Of a stretch of DNA of 64,000 nt, positions 54,882-64,000 are shown piece by piece (within the stretch, counting starts at the first letter, position 1; each line of letters starts with the position of its first letter). The notes below the pieces were generated by a model. It saw only the letters and a program-made list of their open reading frames with translations. It had not been told where the DNA came from and did not search any database. Origin of the DNA: Pyropia yezoensis (lineage: Eukaryota; Rhodophyta; Bangiophyceae; Bangiales; Bangiaceae); assembly GCA_009829735.1 (NCBI GenBank), contig CM020620.1:18496354-18560353 (forward strand), in the 5' to 3' direction. A program made the position numbers and the translations under genes.

Positions 54882-57565
54882 ACCGGGCCAACTCCGCTGC
54901 CGTCGCGTCCAGGCCGTGGGGGGGGGGGACGGGGTGGGGAAATTGGGGGTCCGGTGCAGAGCACCTTACAGCCCGGGGGGGGCGGGGGGGGTGGGGGGTG
55001 AGGCGCTTGAAGCACGGACAAGGGCGGCGGGCGGCCGCAGCCTAAGGAGGAAGGCAAAGGGTAGGTAAAGGGGGGTGCGGGGGGGGGGGGGGGGGCACGG
55101 GGGTGTAGGGGCACACAGACCCGACGACAGCCGCGACCACAGCGGGTCGTGGCCTCCGCCGCCGCGGGCGACGCGGATCAAGGCGGCGGCCGGGCGGGAC
55201 GGCGGCGGGATGCGGCGGGGGGCGACGGGGGGGCGGGGGGGGGGGGGGTGGGCAGGGCGGCGGGCGTGTGTGCGCAAGGCCGGCAAAGCGGGGGTGGGAC
55301 GTCGTCGGCGGCGGCAGCGACGGCGGGGGCACCACCTCCTGCTGCTCGCAAGGCCGCCCCCCCCCCCCCCCCCCCCCCCCCCCCGCGGCGCTGGCGTGGT
55401 TGCCGCGGTGACACCACCTCGCGCTGGCGCACGGGCGGCACGCGGCCGACAGCAAGGCCGCGGACGGGGCGCGTTTTCAACTTGGCTCGAAGACCAGGAC
55501 AGGCGGGGCGTGGGGGGGGGGCGTGTCGCCTCGCGTGTCGAGGGGGGGTGTGGGGGGGAGAGGGGACGGGTCCCGGCGTGTGGGGGCTTGTGTGGCGGGG
55601 TGTGGGGCGGGCGACCCACACTGTCAACGCCCACCGCCGGCCGGCCGGCGGTGGGTGGGACAAGAGAGGGGACGGTGGGGGGGCGGGCCGGCCGACGGCC
55701 GGTCACACGTCGCCGCGCGACGACCCCGCCGTCGCGGTGCGTCGCGTGGGGCGCCGCTCCCTGCGCCGCGCAGCGGTGGTGCGGCTGGTCCGCCGGGCGC
55801 GCGGGCAGAGGCAAGGCGCTGGCGATGGACGCTGGGAAACAAAAAAACAAACGTGCCATTTGTTGTTTTTTTGTCGTGGGCGTGCTCATCGTGCGTGGGG
55901 CGCCCCCTGCAGGATGCAATGGCGCCCCGAGGCGGTGGGGGGTGGGGGGGGGCGGACAGGATGCGCTACTACTCCTTCCCCCCCCCTCGTGCGGGAGAGA
56001 CCGCCCGCCCTCTCCATCTTGTTGTTGTCCCCACCATGCAACATGTGAGCAGTGTCTCGCGGGCGCGACGTTCCACAGGCGGCATATGGGTACCCCACCC
56101 CGCCCCCCTACCATGACCTACCTCCATGACCACCGACCGACGGAGCCGTTGGGGGTCCTTGCGGCCGTCCCCGGGCACGCGGCGTGCGCGCCAGCTTTGT
56201 GGCCACGCCCCCCAACGGTACGGTGGGGCATGGGACGGTCACGGTCTGGGCGGCGGAGGGCGAGACGAAATGGAAAGGCTGTGGGCGCGCGCATGCCCGG
56301 GGTGGGTGGGGCAGCGCTGGAAGCCCTCCGCAGTTACGGCGGTAGGTACAGTACCGGTCGCATCGCAACAGTCCCGTGGCGCCCCCGCCTGCCGGCGCGG
56401 CAGGGCGGTGCCACCCAGCGGCGGCCGCGGCCCCGTCAGCGCTGCCGCCGGGCAGACGGCGGCGGCAGCAGGGTTCCCAGGGAAGGGGCATTGGCGCGTG
56501 GCAGGGACTGCCGCTGAGGCTGTGCCGCTGCCACGGAGGCGCGGCTGACCGCCGCCGCCGCCGCCGCGACGGGGCGGCCGGGAGCGCGCCCCGAGTGGGA
56601 GGCGGGCGTTTTGCAACGACGCTACCGCCCATCCACTGGTGCCGTCCCCATCATCGTTCATTGCCGCTGCCGCCTCCCCCGCGGCTGTGGCTGCGCCCAC
56701 GACAACCATAACGGCCTTTGACCGACCGCCATATGGCGGTCGGTCATGTGGCGGTCGGTCATGATCGCGATGGTCGTCGCATACAAGAGGGCATTGGTAT
56801 TCCCGGTAAGGTAGCCGCCCCCGCCGCGCCGCGCGTTGTGGCCGCCACCAGAGCGTTGGATCCCCCGCCCCCTGCCACGGCACCTGCCCCCGTGTGGCCT
56901 GGAACAGGCTCCCAACAACCAGCCGCGCGCCACGGCAGCTGCCACGGGGGGGGGGGGGGGGGGGGGGGGCAGCAGCGGCGGCAGCAGCAGCACTGTGTGG
57001 CGGCCGTGGGATGCCCTCCCATGCCGCGTCACCCCCATGCGGCTGCGCCCCCACCCCTCTCCCCCTCTCCCCCTTTCCACTGCCGGCAGCCGTCGCTGCC
57101 GCGGCGGTAGTTCAGTCACCCTTCCATTCGCGCCGCGTCGGGGGCAGCAGATACCGCCCCGGCTGCGTGGCAATGGCACCTTGCAAGGTCGACGGGAGGA
57201 GAGTGTTGCGCCACCGGCCGGCGGCACGGCCTCCCCGTCGGTGGCGGCGGCCAGGACAGTCCGCGCCACCATGTCGGCACCGCGGCGAGTAGGGGGTGCG
57301 GGGTGGACTCGGTCAGACTTGCGCACGGGCGGGCTGGGTTGGGGGCTTGCGTACAAACACCCCCGCAGATCCATTGATGGTGCTGCTTCGCGGCAGTCGC
57401 ATGGCAGGCTCAGACCGCACTGATAGAGAAACAACTGACTTTCGTAAAGAGCAGCCAAGAGTCGAAGCATCCAAACCACCATTGTACTATTTAAAACGAA
57501 ACACTCACCTCTATGGTAAATACAGCATGGAATGTAGGATTCCGCAACTCCCAACTCTGAACCAC
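54882..57565. other. GC-rich intergenic region
   Basis: Poly-G and poly-C runs occur at about 55079-55095, 55357-55384 and 56946-56969. A 28-bp perfect palindrome lies at 56719-56746. Overlapping open frames on both strands have only Gly, Arg and Pro bias. I find no domain. The final ~150 bp are AT-richer and may be the 3' region of the LEA-like gene. Confidence 0.4.
56719..56760. repeat. 28-bp perfect palindrome with an adjoining half-copy
   Basis: The left arm TGACCGACCGCCAT is followed immediately by its reverse complement, making an NdeI-centred palindrome (CATATG). The right half (GGCGGTCGGTCATG) is then repeated once directly. The DNA could form a cruciform. Confidence 0.9.
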
Positions 57566-57832
57566 TTAGCGCTTGTCGGACCCCGTCACCTTGCCCGTGG
57601 CCGTCTTGGCCCCACCCGCCACCGCCTTGCCAGTGTTCGCAACCGCCCCCCCCGCGGAGCTCAGGACGTTGCCGGTGGCGCTCACGGCCCCAGATGCTGC
57701 GCCAGTCACCGCCGAGCCGGCCGCACCGAGCATGCCGGCCGCACCTTTGAACATTCCGGTGGCGGCGTTTGTGACCCCCGCTCCGGCCTTGCTCGCCTTG
57801 TTGGGGGCATCCGCCGCTTGGTCCTTGCCCAT
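57566..57832 (-). CDS. small Ala/Gly/Thr-rich LEA-like protein
   Basis: 88 residues start at ATG 57832 in an excellent context (CTCCACCATGGGC). The sequence begins MGKDQAADAPNKASKAGAGV and continues with Gly/Ala/Thr/Val repeats such as GAAGMLGAAGSAVTGAASGA and GKAVAGGAKTATGKVTGSDK. It has no Cys or Trp and no aromatic residue beyond one Phe. This composition, with spaced Lys and no hydrophobic core, is typical of small late-embryogenesis-abundant or dehydration-protective proteins. No defined LEA motif is certain. It stands alone in an intergenic region, which together with the start context argues that it is a real gene. Confidence 0.6.
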   Translation of the reverse strand: MGKDQAADAPNKASKAGAGVTNAATGMFKGAAGMLGAAGSAVTGAASGAVSATGNVLSSAGGAVANTGKAVAGGAKTATGKVTGSDKR

Positions 57833-60800
57833 GGTGGAGAGAGGGGAGCGGAGGGGAGGGCAAGGCAGGGTCTGGAGGCAGCGGGGGATGGAAAGTGGGA
57901 TGGGGAAGTGGAGGAGTGGGAGGCCTGGGATGGCAGCGGGGTCAGAGTGGGTGTCCGTGGTGAGTCAGGCAGGCGGAGGTGGGGGAAATCGGTGGAGGAC
58001 CGTTGGGTGCTCTGTAGTAGCGGCCTGCAGTGGTGGGCCTCGTTCGCCGGCCTGGGAGAGTCCCTCTTATGCAGTGCGACCACGTCGAGCGCTTGGCACA
58101 GCAGGGGGAACGTTGTGCACGCGGGGGGGGCGGGGCACGCAGAAGCCAGTAAGTCGTGGTCCGGGGGGGGGATTGTGCTCAGGGAAAGGGGGTGCCAGCG
58201 CGGATCATAGGAGGCGGGGAGAGGGAGCGGGCGACAGGACGGAGCCCGGCTGGGGGGTAGGATACCACGCCACGGGGGGCGCTTGGCTGCTCGCTGGCGG
58301 CCGCTCACCTGCGCTCCCTGCGCCGACAGTTTTTGCAACGCTTCTGCCTACACACTCGCGTGCCTTGCTGCGACACCCGCGCCCGACAGAGTGTGTGCGA
58401 AGACCCCCCTGGGAGGGATGCTCGTCGCACTACTGATACTGGGCGTCGCTTTCAGCTGTATGAGAGGTTGAGAAGACCAGACCGATCACGGGCCGATGAA
58501 CTACACTTGTAAGTAGCACACTGACACATGTTGGATTTGGGTCAGTCGTTGCCCACCATGGCTATTAGGAAAGTCAAGTCGATTTGTGCCAGGCTGCTTT
58601 TTCTCAGCACTATTCTTTTAGTTGTCATTTGTTTTCATCAAGAGTCTGGATTCCCACGCCGCCTGACCATGACGTGGTAGCGGCGCAGGACCATGCGCCA
58701 CATCTATGCAGGAAGCGCTCGCAACCTACGAGACGAAGGGGAGACGGGCCGTTCTGTCGCCTTTGTAGCTCCACGCTTCCAGAGGGACAATCCTTCATGT
58801 GGTTCGGTATCCGTTCGACGCCGGGAGCCCCTGAGCACGGTTCTTTTCCTCTCCTCTTGACCCCCACCCTCCCTTCACTTGGGAACACGCCCCCAACAGA
58901 GCGCCGCCCCGATATCTGGCTGATGGGCTCCCTCCCACAGCGTCTATCGCGCGACACTTGCCGTAGGATGGCGAGCGTGTGTTCGTAGTGTCGTGGTTTG
59001 CCCCGCTGATACACCCCTCCCTGGATACCATGCTGGCCAAGGTCGTGCCTTGCGTATGTCACGTAGACCAGCCCGGTCAGCCAGTCCTTCTCAAGGGTCA
59101 TACCCCTTGGCGTGACCCTCGGCTTGATCCTCGGCCCCTTGAGCGGGTCTCCTCATCTGTCTGTGATGCGTCACTCGTGTCACCGAATATGTACCCCTCG
59201 CTCCCCTCCCCGCCCCCAATGTGATCCGCACGCCCTACCCGTCTGTGAGAGAGGGGGGGCGGAGGGGACTGCGGTAGCTCATGCATACCGAAAATGAGTT
59301 CGGGGAGGTCAGAGAGCTGGGCTACGGGTGTAAAATCTACAAGCGCTCCTCAAGAAGGGAACAACTGTGTATGTAGACGGCACTCCATGTTGGAGATGGT
59401 GCGACCCAGGCAGACGTCCCCACCATCGCATGCACGTTCAGGCAGCTCCGTTTTCACCGGCACGGGGGGAGGTCGCCTGGACCTCCGCGTTGGGGTCTGG
59501 GGAGGCAGGGCCCCTGGCAGCGTGGGAGCCGCCTTAGTCACGACAGCGACGCGCTTTCACTCAGTGTCCATTCTGTCCTAGCCCTCTGTCACTCCAAAAT
59601 TTGCTTCCGGTTGCTTCCGCGATGAGGGACTCTCCGCTGACGCTGCGTTGAGGTATGTTGTTTGTTGCTACTCCGTACTGTGCATACTGCAAATACAGTC
59701 CGCGTGAAGACGCGCCCTCCCTGCCTACAGAATGGGGCATGGGTGAGAGCAGGTCGATGTGAATACAATGACTTAACACAATTTCAACTTCAGCACTCCG
59801 CTGTGCGGCCCAACACCTCCCCTCCCCCAAAAGAATTGCATAGTATGTACTGTACTTGTCAGCTGCTGCTGCAGCAGCGAGCGTGACGTGTTCCCGCTCT
59901 GTCATCCGCTGCCCGAGTGACCGCGGCGGGGAGTCGCTGCTGGTCCCTGCGCCGCTTCCTTTCCGCACGTGTTCCTTCGGGAGCAATCGATCCCTGTTCC
60001 CCCTTCCTGCGATTGATGTACGCCACGCGCCTTGGCGGCTGGCTGCCGTCCCTGGTTGTTTTCGCGCGCTTGCCGCGGCCACGGCGATAGTGGCCGTCGC
60101 GGCTATACCCCTGATCATTGGCCGAGCACAGACACTCTGATGGCTGGCTGCCGGGTTGCCTGCGAGGGGGGGGTGGCGGGCTTGGGTCCTTGCCCCGGCG
60201 ATGAAATAATCGGGTGGGTGGGCCGGTAGCGCTGGCGTCAACGTCGGCGTCGGCAGTGGTAGCAGCGGCAGCAGCAGCGTCTTCGGCGTGGGCGGGGGCC
60301 CCCAGCTGGCCAGCGACCGTCGACGACGCACGACCGGGGCTGGTTTATTTGGCCTCGAGAGCCCAGCCACCAACGCACCACGTCTGAGGCGCAGTGGCGG
60401 GGGGGTGGGGGGCGGGGGGGCGGTTTCGCCCCCTGGTGGTGGTGGTGGGGGGTTCCATTCCACCATTGGTGGGAAGGTCGGACGGGGGGGGCGCGCAGTG
60501 GCCGGTCGGGAGCGAGCGGGCGGGTCGGCACACGGGCGGGCGGGCGGGCGGGCCGGCAGGCGGGCCGGCGTTCCGGCCTATCACGACGGATGTCGTGCGT
60601 CCACGGCGCCCCCGGACTGACAATGGGTGGGCGTGCCCCGGCGGGTGTGCGCGCGTCGTAGACCGGGGCGCGCGCGCGCCTCGCGGCGGCGGCGCGCCGC
60701 TGTCCTGCCCACGAACGCCCATACGGGTGCGGCGGCCCGCGCTGCTGCCGCTGCGGCGGGCGTGCGGTTTTGTCAGTCCCTGTGGGGGGACGGGGGGTGG

Positions 60801-62097
60801 ACGGAAGGCGATTGACCTGCAACGGCTCCCGCCACGTCGCCGTCCATCATGGAGGGGTGGCGGGGGGTGCGGGTAGGCCGGGGGGGAGTGGGTGCAAGAG
60901 GGCGCTTGTTGGAGTGTGGAGGGGGGCGCACTGCCGGATGGCGCCAGACCAACCCCCCTCTGATGACATGACCGGTTGCGCCTGGCGGCCACGCCGCTGG
61001 AGGCGTCTTCCCTCTGTGCCGCCTGCGTGTGCCGCGGCAGCAGCTGTGGTGCAGACGTTGGCAGGAGCGGGGCGCGTCGATTTTTTCTCTGCGGCGTACA
61101 GGCCGGCTGGCCGGGCCCTCTGCGGCTGCGCCTGCTGTGACTGACTCCACAACGCGGCGCACCCCCCCCCCTCCCGTTCTCTACCGCCCTCCCCCCCCTC
61201 TCTCATTTCCCACGGTCTGGCTGGCGACGACGGCTGGTGTGGCGTTCAGGGGGGTCCCCAACCTACCTTCCCAAAGAGGGAGTCCCGCCATTGGCAGTGC
61301 ACCTACACCCAGCGCAGCGACCGCCTGCCCCCTGCTCTTGTCGTGCCTCCAGGGTGCGTGACCTTGAGGGCGCCGCCGACGACGGCAGCACCGTCGGGCC
61401 GTCCGGGGTTGCGTGCGCGCCTTCCCGTGCGCGCGCCCTGGTGTATAGCCGTGTTTTCTTTCTTTTTTTGGTGGGGGTCGGGCGACGTGGACACCCTGCA
61501 TCGCTGGGGTCGTGGTCGTCGGCATTGCTGGTTTCTGCGTCTTTGAACGCGGTCGTCCTGGCGGCTGACACTCCACCACCGCCTTGTGCGGTGGTGACCG
61601 TCGCCGGGGAGCAGGCGCCGCCGCCGACTGGTACGTGCTGCGGCGGTGAGGACGGAGCGACGACGTCGGCGGACGGAGGGCGTCTGGTGATGCGACCGCT
61701 GCCTCGACAGTTGGCCTGGAGAGGGACGGCGACGCGGACAGACGGCACCTTTTCGGGTGCAGCGCACGGAGCTGCATGTGGGTGTCCCGCCGCGGCCGCG
61801 CACCACCCTCTGATGAGGTCCTGCAATGAGCCGGGCACATCGCCTCTCGGCCGGGGAGCCTCTGGGAACGGTCGGCTGCGAGGTGACGGAGGGGGGCGGA
61901 GCGCGCACCCGCCACTCGGGCGGAGCGGGGGGAGGCGCGACGACGGCGCCGGTGTTTCGGCCGGGCGCGGCCGTCTCCGCAGAGGGGCTGGCGCGCGTAT
62001 GGCGGGTGGCTGGAGCAGCAGCAGCGGCGACAGCAGCAGTAGCCATTGGGGTGGTGACGGCAACGGCGCTAACCGGCGCGGCAGTGGCAGCGGGTGG
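57833..62097. other. long intergenic region of mixed composition
   Basis: 57833-58200 is G-rich leader or promoter sequence of the LEA-like gene. From 58300 to 60200 GC content drops and frames are broken. 59669-59855 contains two inverted GTACTGTGCATACT/GTATGTACTGTAC segments that could be ends of a small element. 60250-61200 is GC-rich with CG-dense stretches. A plus-strand frame is open from 61141 into the last gene, but nothing before about 62098 looks like protein. No gene is recognised. Confidence 0.4.
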
Positions 62098-64000
62098 ATG
62101 CGCGGCCGGCTGCGGGGCACCAAGTGCTCAGTATTATGGGCGGTGCCGCTGATGCTCGCCCTAATGCTGAGCGTGACTGGCGGTGCGGCGTCAATTCGGG
62201 TCTCCAATGCGGTCGTGACGGACCCGACCACCTGTGCCTCCTACTATGTTGGCTTTCAGGACAATGACTTTATTGTTGGCCAGTTTGACAGGGACCACAA
62301 CCTCGTGTACTCGCGAACGACGGGGTCTACCCCGCAGATGGATGTGCTGTGGGATGCGAAACTGCGCGGCGGTCTTCTCTACGCTGTTGGCTACACCGGG
62401 GGGGACGTGGGCAACCAGACGCCGGGGTCGTTTGAGGACGCGGTGGTTATTGTGTACGACGCGGCGACGGGCGACGTGGTGAGGCGCAACCAGTACGACG
62501 TGCAGCCGACGTTCAACAACGTGGCCCGGTCGGTGGACTTCGATGCTGACGGCAACCTGCTGCTCATGTCAGTGGGTCGCTCGCTGTCGTCGGGCTTTGG
62601 CTTCCAGCAGATTCCGCTGAGCTTGCTCCAGGTGGACCCAGACTCACTGGCGTTGCTGACGCGGTGGGACATCGTCATGCCGTCGACGGTCGACATCCTT
62701 CCCTCTTCGGGCGCGGACGTATTTGGATTCGTGTACGAGCAAGATTCGGACAGCGTGGTCGCAATCGGTCACTTCCTCGGCATTGGCTATATCTTCCGGT
62801 TCAACCTGGCGAGCGGCTCGATCACTGACTCTCACTCCTTCTCGCAGCTGTTCGCGAACGGCTTTGCCGTCCAGGACATTGTTTCGGACGGTGCGGGCTC
62901 GTACTTCATTGTGGGCAACACGGACGACTCGATGAGCGCGGACTTGCTTGAGGCGGACGCGCGCAACAACGAGTATCATGCATTCATCAGCCGCTACAAC
63001 ACCCCGCTGAGTGACGGGCCAGTGTGGACGCGGCAGGTGGTGGGTCTCGGCGGTCGCCAGCGTGCCTCGGCGGTCGCCCTCAAGGGGGACGGCTCCGGCA
63101 TCTTTGTCGGCGGCTCGTGCGATCACGATTTCATTTTTGAGGGCTTCGCGGTGGAGCACGCCGGCGCAGTCGATGTAGAAGACGGGCTCGTCATGGAGCT
63201 GACCAACGACGGCCAGTTCGTTGCCATCAGCGCGGTGGGTGTGGCCGACTCGGTCGTGAACAGCATTGCTGTTTGCGAGAACCAGCCGCCGTCCCTTGTG
63301 GGCCGCCTCGACAGTGGCAACGCGCTGCCGTTTGTCATCCCCGAGCCAACGCCGACGCCGTTGCCAAGCGCCTCTCCCACGCCGACTGCCAGTGCGACAC
63401 CTACAGCGACGGCGACACCGACAGCGACGCCAACTGCAACGGCGACCCCGACCGAGGAGCCCGTGGAGCCGACGGCGGACCCGGTGCCGGAAGATACCTT
63501 CATTCCCGACGAGACAGAGGCACCCTTTGAGACGGACCTGCCGGGCTCAACGGACACGCCAGAGGAGTCTACGCCGACCCCGACAGCGACGCCGGTGGTG
63601 GTGCTGCCCACCCCTGAGGAGACGGAAGAACCCATTGAGACGGAGCTGCCGGAGGCAACCCCTACAGCAACGGCGACGGGGCCGTCCACGTCTCCGACGG
63701 CGCTGCCAACGGCAACGGCGACGGCTTTGCCGACAGTGCTGCCGACAGCGCTGCCGACAGCGCTGCCGACAGCGCTGCCGACAGCGTCGGTGTTGCCAAC
63801 GCCGACGACCATGGCGCTGCCGACGGCAACGTCCACGGCGCTGCCGACGGCAACCGCCACAGCATTGCCGACGGCCACGCTGCCGGCACCGTCGGCGTCT
63901 GTGCTGCCAACGGCCACGGCTGTACCTGTGTTCCCAACGCCGACGGCCACGCCCGTTGCGTTGCCGACTGCGTCTCCGACACCGACGGGTGTGTTCACGG
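62098..64000 (+). CDS. secreted beta-propeller-like protein with Pro/Thr-rich stalk, 3' partial
   Basis: I choose ATG 62098, giving MRGRLRGTKCSVLWAVPLML, followed by ALMLSVTGGAAS, a good signal peptide. ATG 61999 is an alternative start. Roughly residues 40-400 form repeated four-strand blocks: YYVGFQDNDFIVGQFDRDHN, GLLYAVGYTGGDVG, FEDAVVIVYDAATGDVVRRN, ARSVDFDADGNLLLMSVGR, ASAVALKGDGSGIFVGGSCD. Each has a hydrophobic strand, a D.dGn turn and a GG, like SBBP-type beta-propeller repeats. From about 63340 (residue ~415) the chain becomes Pro/Thr/Ala-rich with acidic interludes (EETEEPIETELPEATPT) and repeated ALPT units. It is a probable O-glycosylated stalk and still open at the window end. 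A cell-surface or wall protein is likely. Family and ligand are unknown. Confidence 0.7.
   Translation, partial: MRGRLRGTKCSVLWAVPLMLALMLSVTGGAASIRVSNAVVTDPTTCASYYVGFQDNDFIVGQFDRDHNLVYSRTTGSTPQMDVLWDAKLRGGLLYAVGYTGGDVGNQTPGSFEDAVVIVYDAATGDVVRRNQYDVQPTFNNVARSVDFDADGNLLLMSVGRSLSSGFGFQQIPLSLLQVDPDSLALLTRWDIVMPSTVDILPSSGADVFGFVYEQDSDSVVAIGHFLGIGYIFRFNLASGSITDSHSFSQLFANGFAVQDIVSDGAGSYFIVGNTDDSMSADLLEADARNNEYHAFISRYNTPLSDGPVWTRQVVGLGGRQRASAVALKGDGSGIFVGGSCDHDFIFEGFAVEHAGAVDVEDGLVMELTNDGQFVAISAVGVADSVVNSIAVCENQPPSLVGRLDSGNALPFVIPEPTPTPLPSASPTPTASATPTATATPTATPTATATPTEEPVEPTADPVPEDTFIPDETEAPFETDLPGSTDTPEESTPTPTATPVVVLPTPEETEEPIETELPEATPTATATGPSTSPTALPTATATALPTVLPTALPTALPTALPTASVLPTPTTMALPTATSTALPTATATALPTATLPAPSASVLPTATAVPVFPTPTATPVALPTASPTPTGVFT
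63340..64000 (+). repeat. coding Pro/Thr repeat (ACGGCG/CTGCCGACAG units)
   Basis: This encodes runs of PTAT, PTPT and ALPT within the secreted protein. The tightest section, at about 63730-63785, has four CTGCCGACAG(C/T)G units of 12 bp (Ala-Leu-Pro-Thr). It continues off the window. Confidence 0.8.

Noticed and set aside
54395..55045. Frame encoding long His/Arg repeats
   Set aside because: It is a reading of the CCACCG microsatellite, not a protein gene.
59561..60466. 301-codon minus-strand frame
   Set aside because: Mixed composition but no domain and a non-conserved Pro-rich start. It overlaps the inverted AT-rich motif and is probably chance.

Overview
This 64 kb window is very GC-rich eukaryotic nuclear DNA with long G and C homopolymers. 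It has large mostly intronless genes, two genes with one short GT..AG intron each, and islands of less GC-rich intergenic DNA holding remnants of DNA transposons. A plant-type ketol-acid reductoisomerase with a plastid-like leader, a hedgehog-type Hint protein, GT61-like glycosylation and strong eukaryotic start contexts all fit a photosynthetic protist. A bangiophyte red alga of the Porphyra/Pyropia kind is my best guess. That is an inference from composition and gene content, not a match.

Layout. 0-3 kb: 3' part of a Ser/Pro/Arg-rich repetitive protein. 4.3-13.3 kb: PHB1-type prohibitin (-) and a giant BIG-type Arf-GEF (+), divergent around a 17-bp minisatellite. 13.6-16.0 kb: diphthine methyl ester synthase (two exons) and mitoribosomal protein mS34, both (-). 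16-23.8 kb: a transposon graveyard with a decayed Tc1/mariner-IS630 transposase, minisatellites and a 340-bp C-rich block. 23.85-25.6 kb: ketol-acid reductoisomerase (+). 27.3-31 kb: a GT61-like glycosyltransferase with a duplicated N-terminal unit (-). 31.4-31.65 kb: an intact MITE with TA target duplication. 32.6-33.7 kb: a DUF6940-like membrane-anchored protein (+). 34.6-37.4 kb: a TM9 nonaspanin (-). 39.6-41.8 kb: a secreted Hint protein (+). 42.5-47.9 kb: RsmE-type rRNA methyltransferase (-), DNL zinc-finger Hsp70 escort protein (+) and TRM6 (+). 48.4-50.5 kb: MutY adenine glycosylase (-). 51.2-52.7 kb: a BTB/T1 protein (+). 53.6-54.7 kb: a reticulon (-). 57.6-57.8 kb: a small LEA-like protein (-). 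62.1-64 kb: the 5' part of a secreted beta-propeller protein with a Pro/Thr-rich stalk (+), running off the window.

How the genes relate. There is no operon-like logic. Several products serve organelles (prohibitin, mS34, DNL protein, RsmE, KARI) or the secretory pathway (BIG, TM9, GT61, reticulon, Hint and PT-rich proteins). TRM6, RsmE and DPH5 modify the translation machinery. Such neighbourhoods are probably chance.

Reading-frame caution. In five genes (GT61-like, RsmE, TRM6, MutY, BTB) the conserved protein continues in another frame across, or near, a G or C run of about 13-19 bases. These are most simply indel errors in homopolymers, but real length variation is possible. The most unusual biology I can support is an Arf-GEF ending in a metal-binding-type (HMA) fold without its Cys pair, a silk-like Hint protein, and the duplicated GT61 architecture.
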